Assembly (NCBI RefSeq): GCF_023898315.1
Contig: NC_064623.1
Location: forward strand, 22,155,640-22,219,639
Reading direction: 5' to 3'
DNA length: 64,000 bases
DNA from: Schistocerca nitens
Taxonomy: Eukaryota > Arthropoda > Insecta > Orthoptera > Acrididae
The notes under the pieces were generated by a model. The model saw only the letters and a program-made list of their open reading frames with translations. It was not told the origin of the DNA and searched no databases. How positions within the stretch are numbered: the stretch's first letter is position 1; every line of letters begins with the position of its first letter. Below, in pieces: positions 41,776-53,600 of this stretch. Position numbers and translations under genes: made by a program.

Positions 41776-43353
41776 CAGGGTGTTACAAAAAGGTACGGCC
41801 AAACTTTCAAGAAACATTCCTCACACACAAATAAAGAAAAGATGTTAAGTGGACATGTGTCCGGAAACGCTTAATTTCCATGTTAGAGTTCATTTTAGTT
41901 TCGTCAGTATGTACTGTACTTCCTCAATTCACTGCCAGTTGGCCCAATTGAAGGAAGGTAATGTTGACTTTGGTGCTTGTGTTGACATGCGACTCATTGC
42001 TCTACAGTACTAGCATCAAGCACATCAGTACGTAGCACCAACAGGTTAGTGTTCATCACAAACATGCTTTTGCAGTCAGTACAATGTTTACAAATGCGGA
42101 GTTAGCTAATGCCCATTTGATGTATGGATTAGCACGGGGCAATAGCCGTGGTGTGGTACGTTTGTATCAAGACAAATTTCCAGAACGAAGGTGTCCCAAA
42201 AGGAAGACGTTCGAAGCAATTGATCGGCATCTTAGGGAGCACGGAACATTCCAGCCTATGACTTGCGACTGGGGAACACCTAGAACGACGAGGACACCTG
42301 CAACGGACGAGGCAATTCTTGGTGCAGTTGACGATAACCCTAATGTCAGCGTCAGAGAAGTTGCTGCTGTACAAGGTAACGTTGACCACGTCACTGTATG
42401 GAGAGTGCTACGGGAGAACCAGTTGTTTACGTACCATGTACAGCTTGTGCAGGCACTATCAGCAGCTGATTGGTCTCCACGGGTACACTTCTGCGAATGG
42501 TTCATCCAGCAATGTATCAATTCTCATTTCAGTGCAAATGTTCTCTTTACGGATGAGGATTCATTCCAACATGATCAAATTGTAAATTTTCACAATCAAC
42601 ATGTGTGGGCTGACAACAATCCGCATGCAATTGTGCAATCACGCCATCAACACAGATTTTCTGTGAACGTTTGGGCAGGCATTGTTGGTGATGTCTCGAT
42701 TGGGCCCCATGTTCTTCCACCTACGCTGAATGGAGCACGTTATGATTTCATACGGGATATTCTACCTGTGCTGCTAGAACATGTGCCTTTACAAGTACGA
42801 CACAACATGTGGTTCATGCACGATGGAGCTCCTGCACATTTCAGTCAAAGTGTTCGTATGCTTTTCAACAACAGATTCGGTGACCGATGGATTGACAGAG
42901 GCGGACCAATTCCAGGGCTTCCACGCTCTCCTGACCTCAACCCTCTTGACTTTCATTTATGGGGGCATTTGAAAGCTCTTGTCTACGCAACCCCGTTACC
43001 AAATGTAGAGACTCTTCGTGCTCGTATTGTGGACGGCTGTGATACAATACGCCATTCTCCAGGGCTGCATCAGCGCATCAGGGATTCCATGCGACGGAGG
43101 GTGGATGCATGTATCCTCCCTAATGGAGGACATTTTGAACATTTCCTGTAACAAAGTGTTTGAAGTCACACTGGTACGTTCTGTTGCTGTGTGTTTCCGT
43201 TCCATGATTAATGTGATTTGAAGAGAAGTAATAAAATGAGCTCTAACATGGAAAGTAAGCGTTTCCGGACACATGTCCACATAACATATTTTCATTCTTT
43301 GTGTGTGAGGAATGTTTCCTGAAAGTTTGGCTGTACCTTTTTGTAACACCCTG
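41776..43353 (+). mobile_element. Structurally complete DD41D Tc1/mariner transposon
   Basis: 1,578 bp, flanked by TA (41,774-41,775 and 43,354-43,355). The inverted ends begin CAGGGTGTTACAAAAAGGTA and match over about 115 bp with few differences, up to CATGTTAGAG. It contains one uninterrupted transposase gene. Everything needed for mobility appears to be present. Confidence 0.95.
42084..43151 (+). CDS. DD41D Tc1/mariner transposase
   Basis: 355 codons, start MFTNAELANA at the first ATG after the left end, no internal stop. The N-terminal helix-turn-helix region (residues ~1-60) is followed by a GTPRTTR linker in the place of the AT-hook-like GRPR, and a second DNA-binding helix set (~75-115). 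The catalytic residues are D157 (LFTDED), D247 (WFMHDGAPAHF) and D289 (NPLDFHLWG), with 41 residues between the last two; DD41D marks the rosa/Visitor-like branch. The family's NFHNQHVWAD block is at ~168-177. The product would cut and paste its own element at TA sites in the nucleus. The length is normal. It is the best-preserved transposase in the window. Confidence 0.93.
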   Translation: MFTNAELANAHLMYGLARGNSRGVVRLYQDKFPERRCPKRKTFEAIDRHLREHGTFQPMTCDWGTPRTTRTPATDEAILGAVDDNPNVSVREVAAVQGNVDHVTVWRVLRENQLFTYHVQLVQALSAADWSPRVHFCEWFIQQCINSHFSANVLFTDEDSFQHDQIVNFHNQHVWADNNPHAIVQSRHQHRFSVNVWAGIVGDVSIGPHVLPPTLNGARYDFIRDILPVLLEHVPLQVRHNMWFMHDGAPAHFSQSVRMLFNNRFGDRWIDRGGPIPGLPRSPDLNPLDFHLWGHLKALVYATPLPNVETLRARIVDGCDTIRHSPGLHQRIRDSMRRRVDACILPNGGHFEHFL

Positions 43354-43509
43354 TATACGAAAACAATCAGAATCAAAATACATGTAACTATATGAAAAGG
43401 ACTGTTCTAATAGAAAATAAAATTTGTTTGACAGAAATTCAGATTCCTACAGGAATTTGGATGCCGTCTGTTAATTACCCAAAATTTAAATGTCTGATAA
43501 TTATCTCAG

Positions 43510-44735
43510 GCTACCCCAAACATGGAAAAACTGATAGATGCCGGCCTCAGGGAAGATCAGTTTGGATTCTGTAGAAATTTTGGTACATGTGAGGCAATAC
43601 TGACCCAACGACTTATCTAAGAATATAGATTAAGGGAAAGGAAACCTACGTTTCTAGCACTTGTAGACTTAGAGTAAGCTTTTGACGATGTTGACTCGAA
43701 TACTCTCTTTCAAATTCTGAAGATGGGAGGGACAAAATACAGTGAGCAAAATGCTGTTTCCAATTTGTACAGAAACCAGATGGCAGTTATAAGAGTTGAG
43801 AGGCATGAACGGGAAGCAGTGGTTGAGAAAGATGTGACACAGGGTTGTGAACTATCACCAAAGTTATTTAATCTATATATTGAGCAAGCAGTAAAGGAAA
43901 CATAAGAAAAATTTAGAGTAAGAATTAAAACCCATGGATAAGGAATAAAAACTTTGAGGTTTGCCAGTGACTAATTCTGTCGGAGTCAGCAAAGTACCTG
44001 GAAGAGCAGCTGAACGGAATGGACAGTGTCTTGAAAGAAAGATATAAGATGAACATCAACAAAAGCAAACGAGGATAATGGAATGTAGTTGAATTAAATC
44101 AGGTAATGCTGAGGAGTAAATGAGACACTTAAAGTAGTAAATGAGTTTTGCTATTTAGGAAGCAAAATAACTGATGATGGTCGAAGTAGGGAGGATATGA
44201 AATGTAGACTGGCTATGGCAAGGAAAGCATTTCTGAAGAAGAGAAATTTGTTAACATGAAGTACAGACTTAAATACCAGGAAGTCTTTTCTGAAAGTATT
44301 TGTATGGGGTGGAGCCATGTATGGAAGTGAAACATGGACGATAAGTAGTTTAGGCAAGAAGAGAACAAGCTTTCAAAATTTGGTGCTACAGAGGAATGAT
44401 TAAGATTAGATGGGTAGATCACATAATTAATGAGAAAGTACTGAACAGAATTGGGGAGGAGTTTGTGGCATAACTTGACTAGAAGAAGGGATCAGTCGCT
44501 AGAACACATTCTGAGGCACCAAGGGATCACCAATTGAGTACTGGAGGGAAGTGTGGAGGGTAAAAAATCATAGAGGGAGACCAAGAGATGAATGCACTAA
44601 GCAGATTCAGAATGATGTAGGTTGCAGTAGTCACTTGGAGGTGAAGAGGCTTGCATGGGATAGAGTAGCATGGAGAGCTGCGTCAGTCTCAGGACTGAAG
44701 ACCGCCACAACAAAAACAACAACAACAACAACCCT
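43510..44735 (+). pseudogene. RTE-like LINE, 5'-truncated, reverse transcriptase degenerate
   Basis: From GLREDQFGFC (~43,545) through motif A LALVDLE.AFDDV (a stop replaces one residue, ~43,675), motif B VTQGCELSPKLFNLYIE (~43,835-43,885) and a damaged motif C (RFAS, stop), then LGSKITDDGRS (~44,160), GSETWT (~44,325) and a C-terminal segment RGRPRDECTKQIQNDVGCSS to ~44,700. Many stops. The 3' tail is (CAA)n-like at 44,709-44,733. It belongs to the same family as the 3' end at 61,421-61,712. Confidence 0.8.
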
Positions 44736-46792
44736 AAATATTAACAATGAGATATATTCTGAGAATAAACTTACTAGCAAGCTTCATTGACAAAACATCC
44801 ATAACAGTGTAAATCAATAGAGATGTGAACCAGAGATAACTAGTACTGATTTTGACTTTAGTCCTTTTGCAGGTACACTGTCACTCATATGCCACAACCA
44901 CATATTTCTCATTTAATTGGCACTATATCCTAATTTACCTGGCAGTGCTGCACATTACCCATCTCTATTGGTACACTGTTTCTCATAGAAGAGTAACTAA
45001 AGTTTTTATTGCATTATGTTGTTTAACAACTACTATTACTACACATTATGTTCAAAGGAAACGCATTGGTCATTTGTAATGAAAAATTACTGTACTACTG
45101 GTAAGCCTCTTCTGAAAGTCTCAAAACTGGTTTGGAATTTCCAAAGTTCAACTAAATTTTGGGAGGAACATGGAACACTAAATATTTTACAAACAAATAT
45201 TTGCTAAAACATAGTCCAAACATGTACTGAACGGAAGATGAAACTGTCAGTAAACAGAAGCTATAACACAGGATATTCAGCAACCTCTGGCAAAACCCAA
45301 AAACAAACCGGACAACTTTTAAACAGTGAGTTTAATAGCCCATTCAATCCAAAGGTGCACAACAGTGTGGAGATGGGGGACGGGTGGTGGTGGAATGTCC
45401 CATGGCTCCGAAACAGATCAAATGTGCCACAGTAATGAAACAGGTAAGACATCTGCTTAAATTATGCAATATCTCTTCTAAGAGCAGAAATTTACATCCA
45501 CCATTCCATCTGTACCAACGCTCACAATAAAATGTTTCCCCACAAGTGAGGAAGGGTGGGACAAGGTTTTCTATTTACTCAATCATACATTTGAAGTTCC
45601 AAGTATGTTTACCTAATAGATAACAAAATTTTTCATATTTATCAAATCAAGGAACCAGTTATATATGTGAAAACATGGATATAAGGTTTTCCAGATAAAA
45701 ACAGGAGAATTATTTTAACTGCCTTTTCTATTGAAAAAGAAGCATATCAACATGTATCTTATTTGGTGTCCCACTTTTTACTCACTCTGCTGTTGCTTAA
45801 TACGTGTGTACTCAAATGGCCTACCTATGTTCAGTTCCATTACCAACTAGAGGAAATACCTTGTTTTAGTTTCATTCTCACTGTGTAGTTACTGCAAAAT
45901 ATGATGTATACTTCTCACTAATACTTTCAAATACATTGACATTATGTATTCTGAATACAGATATTCTTCCATAAAGTTGCAGTAAAAAAAAGAAAAAAAA
46001 GTGAGAACAATGTCATAAATGCTCTAAATAAATGTCCATCCATTACAAAAGTATTTGTACCTATGTCTGTTCATGTTTACATAACATTGCAATTGCACCT
46101 GCAACAAGTACTGAGAGAATTGTGAAATTTAACACACATAAGCAATGGATGGCTATTATTTGTCTGTTAAAACTAAGAGCTACTAAGATTCTATATCCTT
46201 GGGGGAAAAAAAGGAAACATGCTGACCACAGAACAGGATCAAAAACTGCAATAAAATAAAGCATAGTAGTCTATAATGTTACCTCCAATGAAACATGAGA
46301 AGGGTTCACCAATTTAAGAACCCTCACTGCAACAGTACCAAGTTTCACATTATCAAACTGTACTGTCGGGCATTTGTTGAATGGTGCCAGTATGAGACAA
46401 CTTTCATACGAGTCTTCACTTTTGTCATCATCACTTATTTTGCGCTTCTGCTGCGGAGATATAGTGATCTGTTATTAATGAGAAAAGGAAGCATGTAACA
46501 CCGTAGCTCTAATGATCTACTGATTTATTTTGCTTTTATTTATTTAATGTTACTTCTGTAAATGTGTGTGATTGAATGGGTAACACATAACTGTATATTT
46601 CTTTATTTGTTAATATGTGCAAAAGTTCTGTGTTATCCAATGCGTTTGTTTGTTATGTAAACTGCTGATCCTCACTTAGGAATCTTAGCAATTATTGCAC
46701 CATAAGGTGTAGTGGTTCCCCACGGGAACGGTATTGCATCAGAATGCGCAAATTGTGTTTGGCCTTGCGGAAGAAGGTGGGACTGGAAGTCA
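44736..46792. other. No recognisable feature
   Basis: AT-rich DNA with short frames only, up to the minisatellite. Confidence 0.45.
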
Positions 46793-49700
46793 GTCGGAAA
46801 GCAGACCGAGACGGGCCAGAAGTCGGAAAGCAGACCGAGACGGGCCAGAAGTCGGAAAGCAGACCGAGACGGGCCAGAAGTCGGAAAGCAGACCGAGACG
46901 GGCCAGAAGTCGGAAAGCAGACCGAGACGGGCCAGAAGTCGGAAAGCAGACCGAGACGGGCCAGAAGTCGGAAAGCAGACCGAGACGGGCCAGAAGTCGG
47001 AAAGCAGACCGAGACGGGCCAGAAGTCGGAAAGCAGACCGAGACGGGCCAGAAGTCGGAAAGCAGACCGAGACGGGCCAGAAGTCGGAAAGCAGACCGAG
47101 ACGGGCCAGAAGTCGGAAAGCAGACCGAGACGGGCCAGAAGTCGGAAAGCAGACCGAGACGGGCCAGAAGTCGGAAAGCAGACCGAGACGGGCCAGAAGT
47201 CGGAAAGCAGACCGAGACGGGCCAGAAGTCGGAAAGCAGACCGAGACGGGCCAGAAGTCGGAAAGCAGACCGAGACGGGCCAGAAGTCGGAAAGCAGACC
47301 GAGACGGGCCAGAAGTCGGAAAGCAGACCGAGACGGGCCAGAAGTCGGAAAGCAGACCGAGACGGGCCAGAAGTCGGAAAGCAGACCGAGACGGGCCAGA
47401 AGTCGGAAAGCAGACCGAGACGGGCCAGAAGTCGGAAAGCAGACCGAGACGGGCCAGAAGTCGGAAAGCAGACCGAGACGGGCCAGAAGTCGGAAAGCAG
47501 ACCGAGACGGGCCAGAAGTCGGAAAGCAGACCGAGACGGGCCAGAAGTCGGAAAGCAGACCGAGACGGGCCAGAAGTCGGAAAGCAGACCGAGACGGGCC
47601 AGAAGTCGGAAAGCAGACCGAGACGGGCCAGAAGTCGGAAAGCAGACCGAGACGGGCCAGAAGTCGGAAAGCAGACCGAGACGGGCCAGAAGTCGGAAAG
47701 CAGACCGAGACGGGCCAGAAGTCGGAAAGCAGACCGAGACGGGCCAGAAGTCGGAAAGCAGACCGAGACGGGCCAGAAGTCGGAAAGCAGACCGAGACGG
47801 GCCAGAAGTCGGAAAGCAGACCGAGACGGGCCAGAAGTCGGAAAGCAGACCGAGACGGGCCAGAAGTCGGAAAGCAGACCGAGACGGGCCAGAAGTCGGA
47901 AAGCAGACCGAGACGGGCCAGAAGTCGGAAAGCAGACCGAGACGGGCCAGAAGTCGGAAAGCAGACCGAGACGGGCCAGAAGTCGGAAAGCAGACCGAGA
48001 CGGGCCAGAAGTCGGAAAGCAGACCGAGACGGGCCAGAAGTCGGAAAGCAGACCGAGACGGGCCAGAAGTCGGAAAGCAGACCGAGACGGGCCAGAAGTC
48101 GGAAAGCAGACCGAGACGGGCCAGAAGTCGGAAAGCAGACCGAGACGGGCCAGAAGTCGGAAAGCAGACCGAGACGGGCCAGAAGTCGGAAAGCAGACCG
48201 AGACGGGCCAGAAGTCGGAAAGCAGACCGAGACGGGCCAGAAGTCGGAAAGCAGACCGAGACGGGCCAGAAGTCGGAAAGCAGACCGAGACGGGCCAGAA
48301 GTCGGAAAGCAGACCGAGACGGGCCAGAAGTCGGAAAGCAGACCGAGACGGGCCAGAAGTCGGAAAGCAGACCGAGACGGGCCAGAAGTCGGAAAGCAGA
48401 CCGAGACGGGCCAGAAGTCGGAAAGCAGACCGAGACGGGCCAGAAGTCGGAAAGCAGACCGAGACGGGCCAGAAGTCGGAAAGCAGACCGAGACGGGCCA
48501 GAAGTCGGAAAGCAGACCGAGACGGGCCAGAAGTCGGAAAGCAGACGGAGACGGGCCAGAAGTCGGAAAGCAGACGGAGACGGGCCAGAAGTCGGAAAGC
48601 AGACGGAGACGGGCCAGAAGTCGGAAAGCAGACGGAGACGGGCCAGAAGTCGGAAAGCAGACGGAGACGGAGCAAGTCGGAAAGCAGACGGAGACGGAGC
48701 AAGTCGGAAAGCAGACGGAGACGGAGCAAGTCGGAAAGCAGACGGAGACGGAGCAAGTCGGAAAGCAGACGGAGACGGAGCAAGTCGGAAAGCAGACGGA
48801 GACGGAGCAAGTCGGAAAGCAGACGGAGACGGAGCAAGTCGGAAAGCAGACGGAGACGGAGCAAGTCGGAAAGCAGACGGAGACGGAGCAAGTCGGAAAG
48901 CAGACGGAGACGGAGCAAGTCGGAAAGCAGACGGAGACGGAGCAAGTCGGAAAGCAGACGGAGACGGAGCAAGTCGGAAAGCAGACGGAGACGGAGCAAG
49001 TCGGAAAGCAGACGGAGACGGAGCAAGTCGGAAAGCAGACGGAGACGGAGCAAGTCGGAAAGCAGACGGAGACGGAGCAAGTCGGAAAGCAGACGGAGAC
49101 GGAGCAAGTCGGAAAGCAGACGGAGACGGAGCAAGTCGGAAAGCAGACGGAGACGGAGCAAGTCGGAAAGCAGACGGAGACGGAGCAAGTCGGAAAGCAG
49201 ACGGAGACGGAGCAAGTCGGAAAGCAGACGGAGACGGAGCAAGTCGGAAAGCAGACGGAGACGGAGCAAGTCGGAAAGCAGACGGAGACGGAGCAAGTCG
49301 GAAAGCAGACGGAGACGGAGCAAGTCGGAAAGCAGACGGAGACGGAGCAAGTCGGAAAGCAGACGGAGACGGAGCAAGTCGGAAAGCAGACGGAGACGGA
49401 GCAAGTCGGAAAGCAGACGGAGACGGAGCAAGTCGGAAAGCAGACGGAGACGGAGCAAGTCGGAAAGCAGACGGAGACGGAGCAAGTCGGAAAGCAGACG
49501 GAGACGGAGCAAGTCGGAAAGCAGACGGAGACGGAGCAAGTCGGAAAGCAGACGGAGACGGAGCAAGTCGGAAAGCAGACGGAGACGGAGCAAGTCGGAA
49601 AGCAGACGGAGACGGAGCAAGTCGGAAAGCAGACGGAGACGGAGCAAGTCGGAAAGCAGACGGAGACGGAGCAAGTCGGAAAGCAGACGGAGACGGAGCA

Positions 49701-49890
49701 AGTCGGAAAGCAGACGGAGACGGAGCAAGTCGGAAAGCAGACGGAGACGGAGCAAGTCGGAAAGCAGACGGAGACGGAGCAAGTCGGAAAGCAGACGGAG
49801 ACGGAGCAAGTCGGAAAGCAGACGGAGACGGAGCAAGTCGGAAAGCAGACGGAGACGGAGCAAGTCGGAAAGCAGACGGAGACGGAGCAA
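46793..49890. repeat. Two-phase minisatellite: 29-bp then 27-bp units
   Basis: Every unit begins GTCGGAAAGCAGA. From 46,793 to 48,532 there are 60 units of 29 bp with CCGAG in the middle and GGGCCAGAA at the end. Four units (48,533-48,648) keep 29 bp but have CGGAG. From 48,649 to 49,890 there are 46 units of 27 bp with CGGAG and ending GGAGCAA. By eye the copies within each block are identical. The last unit is followed by a degenerate start (GTCAGAGACGAGCC). T is rare, so there is no stop codon in any of the six frames; the predicted >1,000-residue proteins (SR/RS-like or KQTET repeats) are an artefact. Confidence 0.98.
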
Positions 49891-50560
49891 GTCAGAGACG
49901 AGCCACCAGACGGACACAAGTTAAGAGTCCGTGCTATTCCATGGGAAAGACGCATGTTGTGCTGATTTCCGAGAGAGGATTTTCATGCTTCTCTCCAAGG
50001 GCTCGAATAGTTGGAAATATTCTGGAATTTGTCTCTATCATAGCCATCAAGAAATCGGCCTGCAATTCCACCTACCTGCATGCAGTTGCCACCACATTGC
50101 GCAATCATTGCATCATAGTAACATTATGATGTACAGTGAAGGATCAGCTTAAAGGATGTGCTAATGTGCTGAAATATAAGGTAAATTATATCTGAATTTG
50201 TGTATCTACCTGACTTTTCTCCTCATCATAACCTCTTAGGATCCTCACCGTTTGGACTATACTGATTACCGAGTGTCCTTACTGAAAGTACATTGGAGCC
50301 TAGAGTGATTTTGTTAATTAAAGCCTCTTGAACTGAAAATTGATTTTCCTAGTGAAAACTGCTTATTAACGTGTTGTTGTCAACTTCAAGTAAAAGTTCT
50401 TAAGACTGAGGCTTATAATGTTTCTTGCTTAGTAAATGATTACATTACTGCTTATTATTGCAAATCGCAGAAGGTGAGTCAGTGTCTTGCATATATGTTA
50501 TTTTTGTGTCTCACTGCAGTAGAAGTGGAAAACTGCAATAGTAGGAAATTATATATTCAG

Positions 50561-50562
<2 letters not shown>
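49891..50562. other. Right flank of the minisatellite
   Basis: Returns to unique sequence at once. No gene recognised. Confidence 0.4.

Positions 50563-50600
<38 letters not shown>
50563..50600. repeat. (CT)n microsatellite
   Basis: About 19 uninterrupted TC/CT units. Confidence 0.97.
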
Positions 50601-50603
<3 letters not shown>

Positions 50604-53600
50604 TATTAGAAGTGCATATTAATAATAACGTTATAAAGACAAGTCACTTTGTGTAAAGTAATAGTGTGTTTCGGTAGCTGTTATAATTTTGCAAATTGTT
50701 TCTGATGCTCTAACTGATGGTTTCAACCTTATCATATGTATATGTATGTATCAGAGTTAATTGCACTCGCTTGTGGTCAAGTATAGGTTGTGTTTATCTA
50801 TTAAAATTATTAATTACTATTTTTTTTTAACGAGAATGTTGATCATTCTTTTGCCTAGTTAGGCTGGCGGCCGTTTTACCATTATCAGTTTAACAGTGCA
50901 GGAAGGCAATTTCTTCGTTTGTCACTGTTTAATTAGTTACGTAATTCTGACTTTCATTTCCGATAAGCCACTTCCGTTAGGTACAACATGGTCAAACAAC
51001 AAAATTCCTCTCAGAGGGTAACACTGTTCTGATTGCGTTATACCATAATTACTATAACAAAATAATTGTTTTGTAAACTGACTCCTACTTTGGGGTTATG
51101 GTGTAATAGTAGCAGAGTGTACTGTTATACGTGGCTTTTCTTTGACAGGATTACTTGTTGTATTGGGACATAATAAGTAATATACCAAACTTGGTATTTG
51201 ATTAAGCAAGCTACGTAAACATTGCGCCACCACGCAAGCCGAGTAGTGTTATAAGCAGACTCAATTATATATAATAGTGCACTATGTAACTTATAAAAAT
51301 AAATACATAAATTTCACTGTCTTAAGGTAACCAACCAGTTTACAGGGAAACATTCACCTTTTTGCAGTCTGACAAACACACATACAGTGTTCGTGTAATC
51401 CTTTACATCTATGTTGAGCGCACCCTCTTATATGAATACACACATCTGAAGGGGGAAATCTAGCCAGTAATTCGTGTACTAAAAACATGGAAGAAACGCA
51501 CTGACATTAGTAGCTCAAGACTCTGTATGTTGAAGTCACTATGCAGTCACAATACTGTAATTCTAACTTTGCATTCTTCCTATGTAAGTACTTTGGCTAC
51601 AGTGATCACTATAGTAACTGTTGCAATAACTGGTATTCAGTTCTATCCTCCATGTCCCTGTATGTGACTAATTTTGGGTAACTAAGTAACCCACCCAGGG
51701 CCCGATACCAGTCACAGATTGCTGATGTCACAACTTCCAAGGACAACAAAAGTTTTGTTATTATTTCGCCTAATTATTGACCAAATTCAGAAATTTAGAA
51801 GGCCATAATTTCCTCTTTAAGATGTGTAATATGACATAAGTTCAAACGAGTAAGACATATAGTACAGTTAAGAACTGGAGGAGGTGGGTGCTTGTCGACT
51901 TAGCATGGATTTCATGTGTATACCTTGACTTTATCCACCCAGTGTTGATGAGCGAGAGCACTTACCAACTTCCAACAAACTTTATGCAGAACTTCAAACC
52001 TTTCCTAAACATTTTCTCAGTTACATGCACCAAGTCAATTATTGAACACATTAACTAATTTACAGAATTAATCTTCAGCTCTTTTACGCACAGGTGATCA
52101 CTTCTTTAGACGATCACGATTTACCAGTACATTTGTAAACCCGTAAAAGGCACAATTTTCAGATACGGTACACAGCCATGGTAGTATCATTGCAGTAATA
52201 TGATTGCATTCAAAATAACTTTATTAAGCACACTTCACAACAACTTCCAACAAACTTTTCTTTCCTCATGTGAGTCTCTTGCAAACCAAAGTGTACATAA
52301 TACAGTACTTTATGAATAAACATTATCTGAGTGCTAATACTAATATGAAAAAAGGCGAATGTTTAAATATTGCAGACTTGTGTAGCATTTCTTCAATGAA
52401 ACCTGAACAGACAATTTTATGAGCATCACAGAATAACTTCTTTCTATTACAATATAGTGATGTTAATTAAGGAAGACTTAAGGAAGGCTTGTGATTTACA
52501 CATGTTTTCACTGCCAAATAATTTCCTCCCCAAACATTGTCAATTACATCAGCATATATGTTAGCTTTTCAACAAACAATGAACTTGCATAGAACCCAAT
52601 TGACAACATAGGATGAAACAAAGGAATTAGATGTTAATGTTATGCATAATTGTAGGTGTAGTAATTGCACATAATTTCACTAGCTACATAGTAACAGATG
52701 TTTCAGAACAAGATATGGAAGAGACTATTACTGAGGCACAATAATCTATGCAACCCATTGGCATTAGTCTGGCAATTAACAAAAACAGGGTATTTCACAA
52801 TTCCTATCACAGGCTTTGTAGATGAAGTTTTGATAATGAGGCAATGTCAAATGTACAAAGTCTCCTTTACAAACCATAGAAGACTGGTGTAGGAATTGTG
52901 GTACACCCTGGACACTGGGGACTACAGTGAGAGCAAACAACCTATTATGCTTGGGATGGCGAGGAGAAGATTCATTCACATTACTTTCAGTGCATCTAAA
53001 CAGTGAACAGAAGACATTCTTAATGCGCAGATGCCACTGAAAAATTTGCTTTCCTGACATTTTTCAGGGGAGTTCTCAGTATACTTCAATGTACCTTATG
53101 TATGAGCACACAATTACAACCACGCATCAGTTGTTGTACAATTAAGCAGTCTTATAGCTTTAACTGTAGAGCCACAACCAACAAGCGCATTACAGAAGGT
53201 AACGTTCAAATTCTATGACAATTTTATGTAATTAAAAAAGCAGTGGAAAACTGGACCTTACAATTTTTATACAAGTCTTAATATTCATGTTGTAAGGAGA
53301 TATTACATAGAAGCTCTACATTCATATGGTTATGTTTCACAAATTATATTAAAGAAACAAAATTATTCCACTAGCTGTATCATCTGTTGACGCAATCACT
53401 TGAGCCACAAATATGAGAATGGAAAACAGCATCAGAATGTGCGTGTGCGCCACAAAACTCATTTTGGTGCGGAATAACCACACCAAGCTAGCTGCAAAGT
53501 AATAAAACAGTTAACAGCATTTTTACTGGAAAATAAACCTCTAATACACGTATTTATCAGCAGTGAACATGATCTGAGCAATTAACTGGTACAGCGTTTT

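Noticed and set aside
46793-49890. CRISPR array
   Set aside because: Units are directly contiguous with no spacers, and the context is an animal genome.
46712-50129. Proteins of >1,000 residues on both strands, with SR/RS-like repeats
   Set aside because: They are translations of the 29/27-bp minisatellite, which has no stop in any frame; overlapping giant frames on both strands cannot all be genes and there is no supporting domain.
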